Numbered from the stretch's first letter, positions 56,889-64,000 are shown. The stretch is DNA of 64,000 nucleotides from Streptomyces harbinensis (GCF_900116145.1 NZ_FPAB01000001.1:682001-746000), one strand, 5' to 3'. Notes: generated by a model from the letters alone, not told the origin. Numbers and translations: made by a program.

Positions 56889-58216
56889 TGCCGGACACCA
56901 CCTCCCTGCTGCGCTTCGCCACCGCCGGCTCCGTCGACGACGGCAAATCCACCCTGGTGGGCCGGCTGCTGCACGACTCCAAGTCGGTCCTGGCCGACCA
57001 GCTGGCCGCCGTCGAGACCGCCTCCCGCAACCGGGGGCAGCAAGCGCCCGACCTGGCGCTGCTCACCGACGGGCTGCGGGCCGAGCGCGAGCAGGGCATC
57101 ACCATCGACGTCGCCTACCGCTACTTCGCCACGCCCCGGCGCCGGTTCATCCTGGCCGACACCCCCGGGCATGTGCAGTACACCCGGAACATGGTCACCG
57201 GCGCCTCCACCGCCGACCTGGCCGTCGTCCTGGTCGACGCCCGCAACGGGGTGGTGGAGCAGACCCGCCGGCACGCCGCCGTCGCCGCGCTGCTGCGCGT
57301 GCCCCACGTGGTGCTCGCCGTCAACAAGATGGACCTGGCCGGCTACGCCGAGCCGGTCTTCGCCCGCATCGCCCGCGAGTTCGCCGACTACGCCGCCTCG
57401 CTGGGCGTCCCCGAGGTGACCGCGATTCCCATCTCGGCACTGGCCGGCGACAACGTGGTCACCCCCTCGGCGCACATGGACTGGTACGGCGGGCCCACGG
57501 TGCTGGAGCACCTGGAGACGGTACGGGTGGGCGGTGAGCCGTCCGCCGGTCCCGCCCGGTTCCCGGTGCAGTACGTGATCAGGCCGCAGACCGCCGAGCA
57601 CCCCGACTACCGGGGGTACGCCGGGCGGCTGGCCGCCGGGGTGCTGCGGGTGGGCGAGCCGGTCACGGTGCTGCCCTCGGGGCGCTCCAGCACGGTGGCG
57701 GGCATCGACGCGCTGGGCACCGCGGTGGATGTGGCCCGCGCCCCGCAGTCGGTGACGGTGACCCTCGCCGACGATCTGGACATCTCGCGCGGGGACGTGC
57801 TGGTGCCGGCCGGCACCGGGCCCGTCCCGTCCCAGGACATCACCGCCACCGTGTGCCATCTGCACGACCGGCCGCTGGTGCCCGGGGCCCGGGTGCTGCT
57901 GAAGCACACCACGCGCACCGTGAAGGCCATCGTCAAGGAGATCCCGTCCCGGCTCGCGCTGGACGACCTCGCGCAGTACCCGGCGCCGGGCGCGCTGGCC
58001 GCCAACGACATCGGCACGGTGGTGCTGCGCACCTCGGAGCCGCTGCCGGTGGACCCGTACGCGCGGTTCCGGGCCACCGGATCGTTCCTGCTGATCGACC
58101 CGGCCGACGGCGCCACCCTCACCGCCGGCATGGCGGGCGAGGCGTTCGCGCGCCCGGCGGCCGGCGACGGCGACGGCGGCGGGGCTGCGGCGGACGACGA
58201 GGGGTGGGATTTCTGA
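56888..58216 (+). CDS. cysN: Sulfate adenylyltransferase subunit 1 (GTPase)
   Basis: A 442-residue translation-factor-type GTPase: G1 GSVDDGKSTLVGRLLHDS, G2 REQGITIDVAYRYF, G3 DTPGHVQY, G4 NKMD, followed by two beta-barrel domains. It has no fused CysC domain, in line with the separate cysC. ATG 56888 overlaps the cysD stop (TGATG). The last 20 residues are Asp/Gly-rich. Confidence 0.95.
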   Translation: MPDTTSLLRFATAGSVDDGKSTLVGRLLHDSKSVLADQLAAVETASRNRGQQAPDLALLTDGLRAEREQGITIDVAYRYFATPRRRFILADTPGHVQYTRNMVTGASTADLAVVLVDARNGVVEQTRRHAAVAALLRVPHVVLAVNKMDLAGYAEPVFARIAREFADYAASLGVPEVTAIPISALAGDNVVTPSAHMDWYGGPTVLEHLETVRVGGEPSAGPARFPVQYVIRPQTAEHPDYRGYAGRLAAGVLRVGEPVTVLPSGRSSTVAGIDALGTAVDVARAPQSVTVTLADDLDISRGDVLVPAGTGPVPSQDITATVCHLHDRPLVPGARVLLKHTTRTVKAIVKEIPSRLALDDLAQYPAPGALAANDIGTVVLRTSEPLPVDPYARFRATGSFLLIDPADGATLTAGMAGEAFARPAAGDGDGGGAAADDEGWDF

Positions 58217-58438
58217 TCATGCCCAGGGACGTCTTCTCGACCTTCGCGAAGGAGGGCGGGCGGGTCGGCAGCGGCGCACTGGGCGCCGGGCACGGCGGGA
58301 TCGCGCGATGTGCGGGCCACTGAGCACCTGAGCCGCTCGTCCCGCACCACCCTCCCGCCGCCGCTCCGCGCCGGGAGGCGCCCCCGACCGCCCGGCCGTC
58401 CTCCGGCGCGCCGGTCGGCCTCCCGAGAGGATTCCCCC

Positions 58439-59551
58439 GTGACCACCGCGCGCCGCTCCCTGCTGACCGCCGCCGTCCTCGCCCCGCTGCTGATCGGTGT
58501 CACCGCCTGCGGCTACGGCTCGAACAACTCCTCCGACGACTCCGGGACCCCCGCGGACCGGGAGAACGCCGGGGACGTCCTGTCGGTCGACAACGTCAAC
58601 ATCGGCTACTTCGCCAACATCACCCACGCCACCGCCGTCATCGGCCTCCAGGACGGCGGGCTCATCGAGCGGGAACTGGGCGGGACGACCTTCACCCCGT
58701 CGATCTTCAACGCGGGACCCTCCGCGATCGAGGCGCTCAACGGCGACTCCATCGACGTCACCTTCATCGGCCCCAACCCGGCCATCAACGGCTGGGCGCA
58801 GTCGGGCGGGCGCAATCTGCGGATCGTCTCCGGTGCCGCGTCCGGCGGCGCCTCACTGGTCGTCAACCCGGACCGGATCTCCGGCCTGGACGACCTGGAG
58901 GGCGCCACCCTGGCCACCCCGCAGCTGGGCAACACCCAGGACGTGGCCCTGCTCAGCTACCTCGCCGACCAGGGCTTCGACGTCGACCCGACCACCGGCG
59001 CGGGCGAGGTGGACGTGGTGCGCATCGCCAACGCCGAGATCCCGACCGCCTTCGAGGGCGGCGACATCGACGGCGCGTGGGTCCCCGAGCCGACCGCGGC
59101 CAAGCTGATCAACCAGGGCGCGGTGGAGATCCTGGACGAGGCCGAGCTGTGGGAGAACGGCCAGTACGTGGTCACCCACGTCATCGCCGCCCAGAGCTTC
59201 CTGGAGGAGCACCCGGACGTGGTGGAGGCCATCATCCGCGGCGTGGTGCGCACCAACGCCTGGATCAACGAGCACCCCGAGGAGGCGAAGGAGCAGTTCA
59301 ACGCCGCCATCGCCGCGCTGCCCGGCGGCAGCGAACTGCCCGCCGAGGTGCTCGACCCGGCCTTCGACCACGTCGAGTTCCTGAACGACCCGCTGGCCGA
59401 CTCGCTGCGGATCAGCGCCGAGAGCACCGTCAACGCCGGGCTGCTGGACGAGGTCGACCTGGCCGGGATCTACGACCTCTCGCTGCTGAACCGGGTCCTG
59501 GCCGAGGAGGGCCTGGAGCCGGTGAGCGACGGCGGCCTCGGTGTCGAGTGA
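58439..59551 (+). CDS. Sulfonate/taurine-type ABC substrate-binding lipoprotein
   Basis: A 370-residue binding protein of the SsuA/TauA/NrtA family. Signal peptide with lipobox GVTAC (Cys at about residue 25), then NIGYFANITHATAVIGLQDG and the family's GNTQDVALLSYLADQGF. GTG 58439 follows GAGAGG. The 222-base gap after cysN contains only a doubtful 34-codon ORF and a GC-rich palindrome (CCGGCGCGCCGG at 58403-58414). Sulfonates, sulfate esters or taurine are the likely ligands given the operon; nitrate is less likely. Confidence 0.85.
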   Translation: MTTARRSLLTAAVLAPLLIGVTACGYGSNNSSDDSGTPADRENAGDVLSVDNVNIGYFANITHATAVIGLQDGGLIERELGGTTFTPSIFNAGPSAIEALNGDSIDVTFIGPNPAINGWAQSGGRNLRIVSGAASGGASLVVNPDRISGLDDLEGATLATPQLGNTQDVALLSYLADQGFDVDPTTGAGEVDVVRIANAEIPTAFEGGDIDGAWVPEPTAAKLINQGAVEILDEAELWENGQYVVTHVIAAQSFLEEHPDVVEAIIRGVVRTNAWINEHPEEAKEQFNAAIAALPGGSELPAEVLDPAFDHVEFLNDPLADSLRISAESTVNAGLLDEVDLAGIYDLSLLNRVLAEEGLEPVSDGGLGVE

Positions 59552-59609
59552 GGACCGCCCCGGCCCGTCCGACCCGTCCGATCCGCAATCCCACCACGAG
59601 GTGAGAGCG

Positions 59610-60413
59610 ATGGCCACCACACTCAACAAGCCGGACGCCACCACCACCGCCGCCGCCCCGGCCTCCGAGCCGGCCGTCCGGCTCGACGGGGTGTCGAAGT
59701 CCTTCGGCCGGCCGGGCCGGTCCCAGCTCGTCCTGGACGGCATCTCGCTGGATGTCGCCCCCGGCGAGTTCGTCACCCTGCTCGGCGCCTCCGGCTGCGG
59801 CAAGTCGACGCTGCTGAACCTGGTCGCCGGTCTTGACGCGCCCACCTCCGGGACCATCACGGTCCCCGGCGGCCGGCCGGCCCTGATGTTCCAGGAGCAC
59901 GCGCTGTTCCCCTGGCTGAGTGCCGGCAAGAACATCGAACTGGCGCTGCGGCTGCGCGGCGTCCCCAAGGCCGGGCGCCGCCCCGAGGCCGAGCGGCTGC
60001 TGGAGCTGGTGCGGCTGAAGGGCTCGTACGGCAAGCGGGTGCACGAGCTGTCCGGCGGCATGCGGCAGCGGGTGGCGCTGGCCCGGGCGCTGGCGCAGGA
60101 CAGCCGGCTGCTGCTGATGGACGAGCCGTTCGCGGCACTGGACGCCATCACCCGGGACGTGCTGCACGAGGAGCTGACCCGCATCTGGTCCGAGACCGGG
60201 GTGTCGGTGCTGTTCGTGACGCACAACGTGCGCGAGGCGGTGCGGCTGGCGCAGCGCGTCGTGCTGCTGTCCTCGCGGCCCGGCCGGATCGCCCGTACCT
60301 GGGAGGTGGACATCGCCCAGCCGCGCCGGATCGAGGACGCCGAGGTCTCCGCCCTGTCCCTGGACATCACCGAACAGCTGAGGGGGGAGATCCGCCGCCA
60401 TGGCCAGCACTGA
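59610..60413 (+). CDS. Sulfonate-type ABC transporter ATP-binding protein
   Basis: A 267-residue ATPase of the SsuB/TauB group: Walker A GASGCGKSTLLNL, LFPWLSAGKNIELALRLRG, signature LSGGMRQRVALARAL, Walker B LLLMDEPFAALD. ATG 59610 follows GAGGTGAGAG. It energises the importer with the binding protein upstream and the permease, whose gene it overlaps by 14 bases. Confidence 0.9.
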   Translation: MATTLNKPDATTTAAAPASEPAVRLDGVSKSFGRPGRSQLVLDGISLDVAPGEFVTLLGASGCGKSTLLNLVAGLDAPTSGTITVPGGRPALMFQEHALFPWLSAGKNIELALRLRGVPKAGRRPEAERLLELVRLKGSYGKRVHELSGGMRQRVALARALAQDSRLLLMDEPFAALDAITRDVLHEELTRIWSETGVSVLFVTHNVREAVRLAQRVVLLSSRPGRIARTWEVDIAQPRRIEDAEVSALSLDITEQLRGEIRRHGQH

Positions 60414-61299
60414 GACGACGGAAGGCAAACACGGCGGCGGTGATCTGGCCGGCCTGGAGGCGGGCCTGGACGCCCTGGACAGCAAGGCGGCGGACGAACG
60501 GCCGCCGCTGGGCCGGCTGCTGCTGAGCAAACTGGTGCCGCCGCTGGTGGCGGTGGCGCTGGTGCTCGCGGTGTGGCAGCTCGCCTACTGGGCGGAGGTC
60601 AAGCCGGACTACATCCTGCCCAGCCCGCTGGACGTGTGGGGCGCGATCGAGAAGATGTGGCTGGACGGGGTCCTGCTCGGCTACATCTGGACCAGCGTCT
60701 CGCGCGGCATCCTCGGCTTCGCCATCGCGATCGCGGTGGGCACCCCGCTGGGGCTGCTGGTGGCCCGGGTGAAGGTGGTCCGGGCGGCGATCGGACCGAT
60801 CCTGACCGGCCTCCAGTCGCTGCCGTCCATCGCGTGGGTGCCGGCGGCGCTGATCTGGTTCGGGCTCACCGACACCGCGATCTTCGCGGTGGTGCTGCTG
60901 GGCGCGGTGCCCTCGATCGCCAACGGTATCGTGGCCGGCGTGGACCAGATCCCGCCGCTGTATCTGCGGGCGGGCCGGACGCTGGGCGCCCGCGGGCTGA
61001 CGGCGGTGCGGCACATCCTGCTGCCGGCCGCGCTCCCCGGCTATCTGGCGGGCCTCAAGCAGGGCTGGGCGTTCTCCTGGCGCTCCCTGATGGCGGCGGA
61101 ACTGATCGTCACCTCGGCGAAGCTGGGCACCGGACTCGGCCAGCTCATGGAAGGGTTCCGGGCGTTGCAGAACATGTCCGGGGTGCTGGCCACCATCATC
61201 CTGATCCTGCTGGTCGGGGTGGCCATCGATCTGCTGTTCTTCTCGCCGCTGGAGCGGCGGGTCCTGCGCAGCCGGGGCCTGCTGGCGAGGAACGGCTGA
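60400..61299 (+). CDS. Sulfonate-type ABC transporter permease
   Basis: A 299-residue permease of the SsuC/TauC group with about six membrane segments. The EAA loop is LPAALPGYLAGLKQGWAFSW. Its 50-residue charged N-terminus is cytoplasmic. It overlaps the ATPase gene by 14 bases, and its stop overlaps a CTG thought to be the next gene's start. Confidence 0.9.
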   Translation: MASTETTEGKHGGGDLAGLEAGLDALDSKAADERPPLGRLLLSKLVPPLVAVALVLAVWQLAYWAEVKPDYILPSPLDVWGAIEKMWLDGVLLGYIWTSVSRGILGFAIAIAVGTPLGLLVARVKVVRAAIGPILTGLQSLPSIAWVPAALIWFGLTDTAIFAVVLLGAVPSIANGIVAGVDQIPPLYLRAGRTLGARGLTAVRHILLPAALPGYLAGLKQGWAFSWRSLMAAELIVTSAKLGTGLGQLMEGFRALQNMSGVLATIILILLVGVAIDLLFFSPLERRVLRSRGLLARNG

Positions 61300-62111
61300 C
61301 CGGGGCCGCCCCACTGCTGCTGATCGCCCACGGCAGCCGGGACCCGGGGCACGCGGCGACCGTGCACGCGCTGGCGGCGCGGGTGCGGTCGCTGCGGCCG
61401 GGGCTGCGGGTGACGGTGGGCTTCCTGGAGTTCGACCGTCCCTCGGTACCGGGGGCGCTGGCCGGGCTGCATGCGGCGGGGGTACGGGAGGCGGTGGCGG
61501 TGCCGCTGCTGCTGACCCGGGCCTACCACGCGAAGACCGACATCCCGGCCGTCCTGGCGGAGTGTCTGCCGCGGCTGCCGGGGCTGCGGGTGCGGCGGGC
61601 GGGGGTGCTGGGCCTGGACCCGCTGCTGCTCGGCGCGCTGGAGCGGCGGCTGGCGCAGGCCGTGCGGCCGGGGGCGGCGGGCGAGCGGGCCCGGGTCCCG
61701 CTCGGTGGCCCCGCTGCCGCCGCCCGCACCGGCATCGTGCTGGCCGCCGCCGGCTCCTCCGATCCGGCGGCCCGCACCGCCGTCGGGGCCGTCGCGCGGA
61801 GCTGGCGGGAGCGCGCCGGCTGGGCAGCGGTGCGGCCCGCGTTCGCCTCGGCCGCACAGCCGGGGACGGCCGATGCCGTCCGCGCGCTGCGCGCGGACGG
61901 CATCGGGCGGGTGCTGGTCGCCCCGCTGGTGATCGCGCCGGGCCGCCTTCCGGGGCGGATCGCGGCGGCGGCCCGGGAGGCCGGCGCCGACGCGCTGGCG
62001 CCCGTACTGGGCGCCGCCCCGGAGCTGGCCGCCCTGCTGCTGCGCCGCCACGACGAGGCGGCGGCGGCGAGCGGCGCGGCGGATCACACCGTGGCGGGCA
62101 CGTACTTGTAG
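61296..62111 (+). CDS. Sirohydrochlorin chelatase-like protein (CbiX/SirB), apparent CTG start
   Basis: A 271-residue protein of two CbiX-like halves. The first holds the metal-binding His in LLIAHGSRDPGHAATVHALA and a second in PLLLTRAYHAKTDIP; the second half begins GIVLAAAGSSDPAARTAVGA and has lost the His. It inserts Fe into sirohydrochlorin to give siroheme, the cofactor of the sulfite reductase in this operon. No ATG or GTG lies in frame before the catalytic His. A CTG at 61296 overlaps the permease stop (CTGA) and follows GAGGA, copying the ATGA/GTGA coupling of the other genes. Confidence 0.85.
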   Translation: MTGAAPLLLIAHGSRDPGHAATVHALAARVRSLRPGLRVTVGFLEFDRPSVPGALAGLHAAGVREAVAVPLLLTRAYHAKTDIPAVLAECLPRLPGLRVRRAGVLGLDPLLLGALERRLAQAVRPGAAGERARVPLGGPAAAARTGIVLAAAGSSDPAARTAVGAVARSWRERAGWAAVRPAFASAAQPGTADAVRALRADGIGRVLVAPLVIAPGRLPGRIAAAAREAGADALAPVLGAAPELAALLLRRHDEAAAASGAADHTVAGTYL

Positions 62112-62554
62112 CCGACCCGGCGCACCGTCACGATCCGCTCCCGGTAGGCCGCCCCGAGCTTGCGGCGCACCCGCGCGACGTGCACGTCCACCGTCCGCTG
62201 GTCGCCGACCGGGCCGTACCCCCAGATCGTCGTCACCAGCTGCTCGCGGCTGTAGACGCGGTGCGGGTGGCGCACCAGGTGGGCCAGCAGCTCGAATTCG
62301 AGGTAGGTGAGTTCCAGCAGCGCCCCGTCCACCCGGGCGGTGCGCTCCTCCTCGTCGATGGTGATGCCCCGTCCGCTCGCCGCCCGTTCGGTGGGGACGG
62401 CGGCGGTCGGTACGGTGATCAGCTCGTTCAGCCGGGTGCCCGCGGGGGCGAGGACCAGGTAGCCGACCAGGGGTACGGAGCTGTCCACGCCTTCGGGGAC
62501 AACGGTGATCGTCATGTCGGACAGGTCTGACAGGGGTGTGGTCAGCTGCGGCAT
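62084..62554 (-). CDS. Winged-helix (OmpR/PhoB-type) regulator without receiver domain
   Basis: A 156-residue protein. The C-terminal 95 residues are an OmpR-type DNA-binding domain: LELTYLEFELLAHLVRHPHR, YSREQLVTTIWGYGP, DQRTVDVHVARVRRKLG, and VRRVGYKYV. The N-terminal 55 residues have no phosphoacceptor domain. ATG 62554 follows AAGGAG with 6-base spacing and is preferred over longer starts. It is downstream of ssuE in the same direction. It overlaps the chelatase gene end by 28 bases. It may be the regulator of this sulfur island. Confidence 0.82.
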   Translation of the reverse strand: MPQLTTPLSDLSDMTITVVPEGVDSSVPLVGYLVLAPAGTRLNELITVPTAAVPTERAASGRGITIDEEERTARVDGALLELTYLEFELLAHLVRHPHRVYSREQLVTTIWGYGPVGDQRTVDVHVARVRRKLGAAYRERIVTVRRVGYKYVPATV

Positions 62555-62633
62555 GATCGGCTCCTTCACGGATATGGGACGGTCGAAGCCTGGGGCGGTC
62601 ATGCGGTGGGTGCCTTTCGGAAGGTCACTGATG

Positions 62634-63197
62634 TCACTGCGGCGAGAGCGCCGGACCGGCGGCGGTGGACGCGGGGAGCGCTTCGATGAAGGCGTCGATC
62701 GCGTCGAACAGCCGCAGTTCGGCCTCGGGACGGATCTGCGCGGATCCGTCCGGGCGGCGGGCGATGTCGTCCTCCAGCTGGTAACAGCCGCCGACCACGT
62801 GCCGGGCGCGCAGGGCGGTGAGCACCGGGCGCAGCGCGTAGTCGATGGCCAGGACATGCGCGTAGCTGTCCCCGGTGGCCAGCGGCAGCACCGTCTTGCC
62901 GGCCAGTCCCGACTGCGGCAGCAGATCGAGAAAGGTCTTGAGCAGGCCGGTGTAGGCCGACTTGTACACGGGGGTGGCGACGATCAGCCCGTCCGCGACG
63001 GCGACATCCTCCAGCGCGCGCCGCAGCACGGCGCCCGGCCGGCGGATGCCCAGCAGTTCCTCGGCCGGCAGTTCCCGCACCACCAGGTGTCCCGCGTCGA
63101 ATCCGGTGAGCGAGAGCCGGTCGATGGCGTGCTGCACCAGTGCGGCGGTGCGCGATTCCCCGGCCGGGCTGGCCGATACCGCGAGAATGTGCGTCAT
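62634..63197 (-). CDS. ssuE: NAD(P)H-dependent FMN reductase, SsuE type
   Basis: A 187-residue flavodoxin-fold reductase: ILAVSASPAGESRTAALV (phosphate loop), IVATPVYKSAYTGLLKTFLD (with the family's YK-S-GLLK motif) and VLPLATGDSYAHVLAIDYAL. It supplies FMNH2 to a sulfonate monooxygenase. No SsuD gene is in the window, so its partner is elsewhere or beyond the right edge. The ATG follows CGGGAGTG. A cysteine leader ORF lies 204 bases upstream. Confidence 0.88.
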   Translation of the reverse strand: MTHILAVSASPAGESRTAALVQHAIDRLSLTGFDAGHLVVRELPAEELLGIRRPGAVLRRALEDVAVADGLIVATPVYKSAYTGLLKTFLDLLPQSGLAGKTVLPLATGDSYAHVLAIDYALRPVLTALRARHVVGGCYQLEDDIARRPDGSAQIRPEAELRLFDAIDAFIEALPASTAAGPALSPQ

Positions 63198-63211
63198 GAA
63201 TCACTCCGGGA

Positions 63212-63303
63212 GCATCGGAAACCGGAAATGGACCGGGAATTGGGTGGAGCACGGCAGGGCAGGGCGACACGGTGGCGCGATTTCCGATGCGAGCCGCGGA
63301 AAT
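63212..63303 (-). promoter_or_regulatory. Candidate attenuator switch between leader and ssuE
   Basis: On the mRNA (minus strand), segment A ATTTCCG (63303-63297) pairs with B CGGAAAT (63286-63280), 7 bp with a 10-base loop. B as GCATCGGAAA (63290-63281) also pairs perfectly over 10 bp with C, TTTCCGATGC (63221-63212), just 5 bases before the GGAG of ssuE. A neighbouring ATTTCCG (63229-63223) offers a second site for B. A:B and B:C exclude each other, and B:C would crowd the ribosome-binding site. The mostly AT-containing arms make chance less likely than in the surrounding DNA. Confidence 0.65.
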
Positions 63304-63401
63304 GACGGGTTACCGCCCGTCGGCGGGTGATGATTCAACGACGCGGCTGGTGCCGGGGATTCACGGCCGCTGCGGGCCCGAGGAGGTCAGCTGTGCTGTG
63401 T

Positions 63402-63485
63402 TCAGCGGCCGTTGGCACAGATAGCGCTGGCCTGCCGTCGCAGATCGACGTGCAGGCGCGTCACGAGAACGTCAGCTTGACTCAC
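63402..63485 (-). CDS. Cysteine leader peptide (27 residues) upstream of ssuE
   Basis: A 27-codon ORF from GTG 63485 (or 20 codons from GTG 63464). The core VTRLHVDLRRQASAIC matches the other two leaders, and the longer start aligns position by position with the one before cysteine dioxygenase. A TTGACG (63523-63518) and CAAGCT (63499-63494), 18 bases apart, place the RNA start about 2 bases before the GTG; no Shine-Dalgarno sequence is present. One Cys codon lies five codons before the stop. Confidence 0.82.
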   Translation of the reverse strand: MSQADVLVTRLHVDLRRQASAICANGR

Positions 63486-63493
63486 AGTAGGTG

Positions 63494-63523
63494 AGCTTGC
63501 CAGCAACCGCTCCCCGGCGTCAA
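63494..63523 (-). promoter_or_regulatory. Predicted promoter of the ssuE leader transcript
   Basis: TTGACG (63523-63518), 18 bases, CAAGCT (63499-63494). The expected start near 63487 is 2 bases before GTG 63485, which suggests a leaderless ORF. The -10 match is weak. Apart from the two leaders and their promoters I see no gene in 63198-63652. Confidence 0.4.
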
Positions 63524-63615
63524 GGTATTGCCGCCCCGTCTCAATTACTGGAACGCCGGCAATGCGGCAGGGACCGTATTTCGCCGGATGACCGTCGTGA
63601 AAACACGGATGCCGC

Positions 63616-63644
63616 TTGACCGGGGCACGGACCGGCTGTCAATG
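63616..63644 (+). promoter_or_regulatory. Predicted promoter of the cysteine dioxygenase leader transcript
   Basis: TTGACC (63616-63621), 17 bases, TCAATG (63639-63644). The expected start near 63651 is 2 bases before the leader's ATG, again a leaderless arrangement. It is divergent from the ssuE leader promoter, about 100 bases apart. Confidence 0.4.
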
Positions 63645-63652
63645 TGGCCCGC

Positions 63653-63739
63653 ATGTCGACCGGTAAGCGCTTCTTCTCCAGGCAGCACGTGGACTTCGTC
63701 CGCGTGGCCAGCGCGCTGTGTCGCCGCGGCCGTCCCTGA
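63653..63739 (+). CDS. Cysteine leader peptide (28 residues) upstream of cysteine dioxygenase
   Basis: A 28-codon ORF with core FSRQHVDFVRVASALC, aligned with the leaders before sir and ssuE. It has one Cys codon six codons before the stop and no Shine-Dalgarno sequence. The following 81 bases contain GTGGGCG (63761-63767) and CGCCCAC (63784-63790), a 7-bp hairpin that could respond to ribosome position. Since cysteine dioxygenase destroys cysteine, the response here should be the reverse of the one at sir. Confidence 0.83.
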   Translation: MSTGKRFFSRQHVDFVRVASALCRRGRP

Positions 63740-63820
63740 CGGTCGCGCCCGGTGTCAGCCGTGGGCGCGGCGTCCCGCCTTCCCGCCCACCGCATCCGGC
63801 ACCGCAGAAGAGGTCACCTC

Positions 63821-64000
63821 ATGTCCGCTTTCTCCGCTCCGCCCCGTTCGCCCGCCGGCCCGGGAGCGCCGTACACCCCGGCCCGGCTGGCCGAAACCGT
63901 GCGCAGGATCGCCGCCCGTCCCGCCTCCTGGCGGCCGCTCGCCCGGTTCACCTCGCCCGAGCGCTGGTACCACCGGCTGCACCGGGCCGAGGGGTACGAG
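63821..64000 (+). CDS. Cysteine dioxygenase, N-terminal 60 residues
   Basis: The reading frame runs off the right edge. The visible part reads YTPARLAETVRRIAARPASW and RFTSPERWYHRLHRAEGYE, which matches the start of actinobacterial type I cysteine dioxygenases (cupin fold); the metal-binding His residues lie beyond the window. The enzyme oxidises cysteine to cysteine sulfinate with Fe2+ and O2, the first step of cysteine breakdown. The ATG follows AGAGGTCACCTC. A cysteine leader ORF ends 81 bases upstream. Confidence 0.82.
   Translation, partial: MSAFSAPPRSPAGPGAPYTPARLAETVRRIAARPASWRPLARFTSPERWYHRLHRAEGYE

Noticed and set aside
58219..58323. 34-codon ORF between cysN and the sulfonate-binding protein gene, with a Cys near its end
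   Set aside because: It lacks the RxHVDLxRxxSAxC core of the three leaders, has no clear ribosome-binding site and no nearby promoter. It is probably chance.
58308..58331. 8-codon mini-ORF beginning ATG-TGC before the sulfonate-binding protein gene
   Set aside because: It is too short to judge and has no similarity to the other leaders. The position is suggestive but not supported.

Overview
This is a 64 kb stretch of very high G+C actinobacterial chromosome, most probably Streptomyces. Codon use is strongly G/C at third positions. Gene families typical of the genus are present: XRE-DUF5753/DUF397 pairs, DUF2637, PucR, Scr1-type regulators, F420-linked PPOX enzymes and an RNase Sa. Gene order resembles the Streptomyces ureide and cys loci. 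Genes are densely packed, with many 4-nt ATGA/GTGA overlaps. I saw no rRNA, tRNA, CRISPR array, insertion sequence or prophage. The window cuts a gene at each end.

Layout. 1-8.4 kb: start of a secreted protein, a HisN-like phosphatase, a phytoene-desaturase-like oxidoreductase, a BCCT osmolyte transporter, glycerate kinase and a small ABC exporter operon. 8.4-13.1 kb: a five-gene minus-strand operon for import of an unknown sugar (binding protein, permease, ATPase, ROK kinase, small membrane protein). 13.2-16.4 kb: TetR with a divergent reductase, a P450 and a secreted guanyl-specific ribonuclease.

16.4-37.4 kb holds a scattered but almost complete purine/ureide degradation pathway: xanthine dehydrogenase with XdhC and a PucR regulator, urate oxidase, a single-chain UraD-UraH fusion, 8-oxoguanine deaminase-type amidohydrolase, allantoinase, allantoicase, an IclR (AllR-like) regulator and malate synthase. 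These take purines through urate, allantoin and ureidoglycolate to glyoxylate and then malate. Two minus-strand operons, allB-alc and uraDH-uricase-deaminase, share an almost identical 15-bp operator, TCAAC-N5-GTTGA. It lies on the predicted start site of one promoter and on the -35 of the other. This suggests one regulator controls both.

37.4-52.4 kb is mixed housekeeping DNA. It includes an FhuF-type reductase behind an iron box, DUF2637, DUF456, Ada-AlkA, the Lon protease behind a perfect HspR-type HAIR element, an orphan Scr1 regulator overlapping a BrkB membrane protein, AidB-like acyl-CoA dehydrogenase and GNAT.

52.4-64 kb is a sulfur island: sulfite reductase, zinc-ribbon peptide, CysH, CysC, CysD, CysN, a sulfonate-type ABC transporter and a sirohydrochlorin chelatase-like protein that appears to start at CTG. 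Opposite these lie SsuE and a winged-helix regulator, and a truncated cysteine dioxygenase closes the window. The most striking signal is three tiny ORFs (27, 27 and 28 codons) in front of sir, ssuE and cysteine dioxygenase. They share a motif (S/T)RxH(V/I)D(L/F)xRx(A/C)SA(L/I)C and have no Shine-Dalgarno sequence. Each begins within a few bases of a predicted transcription start. The ssuE and sir leaders are followed by mutually exclusive RNA pairings that can close over the ribosome-binding site. I interpret this as a cysteine-sensing leaderless attenuation regulon covering both sulfur assimilation and cysteine breakdown.
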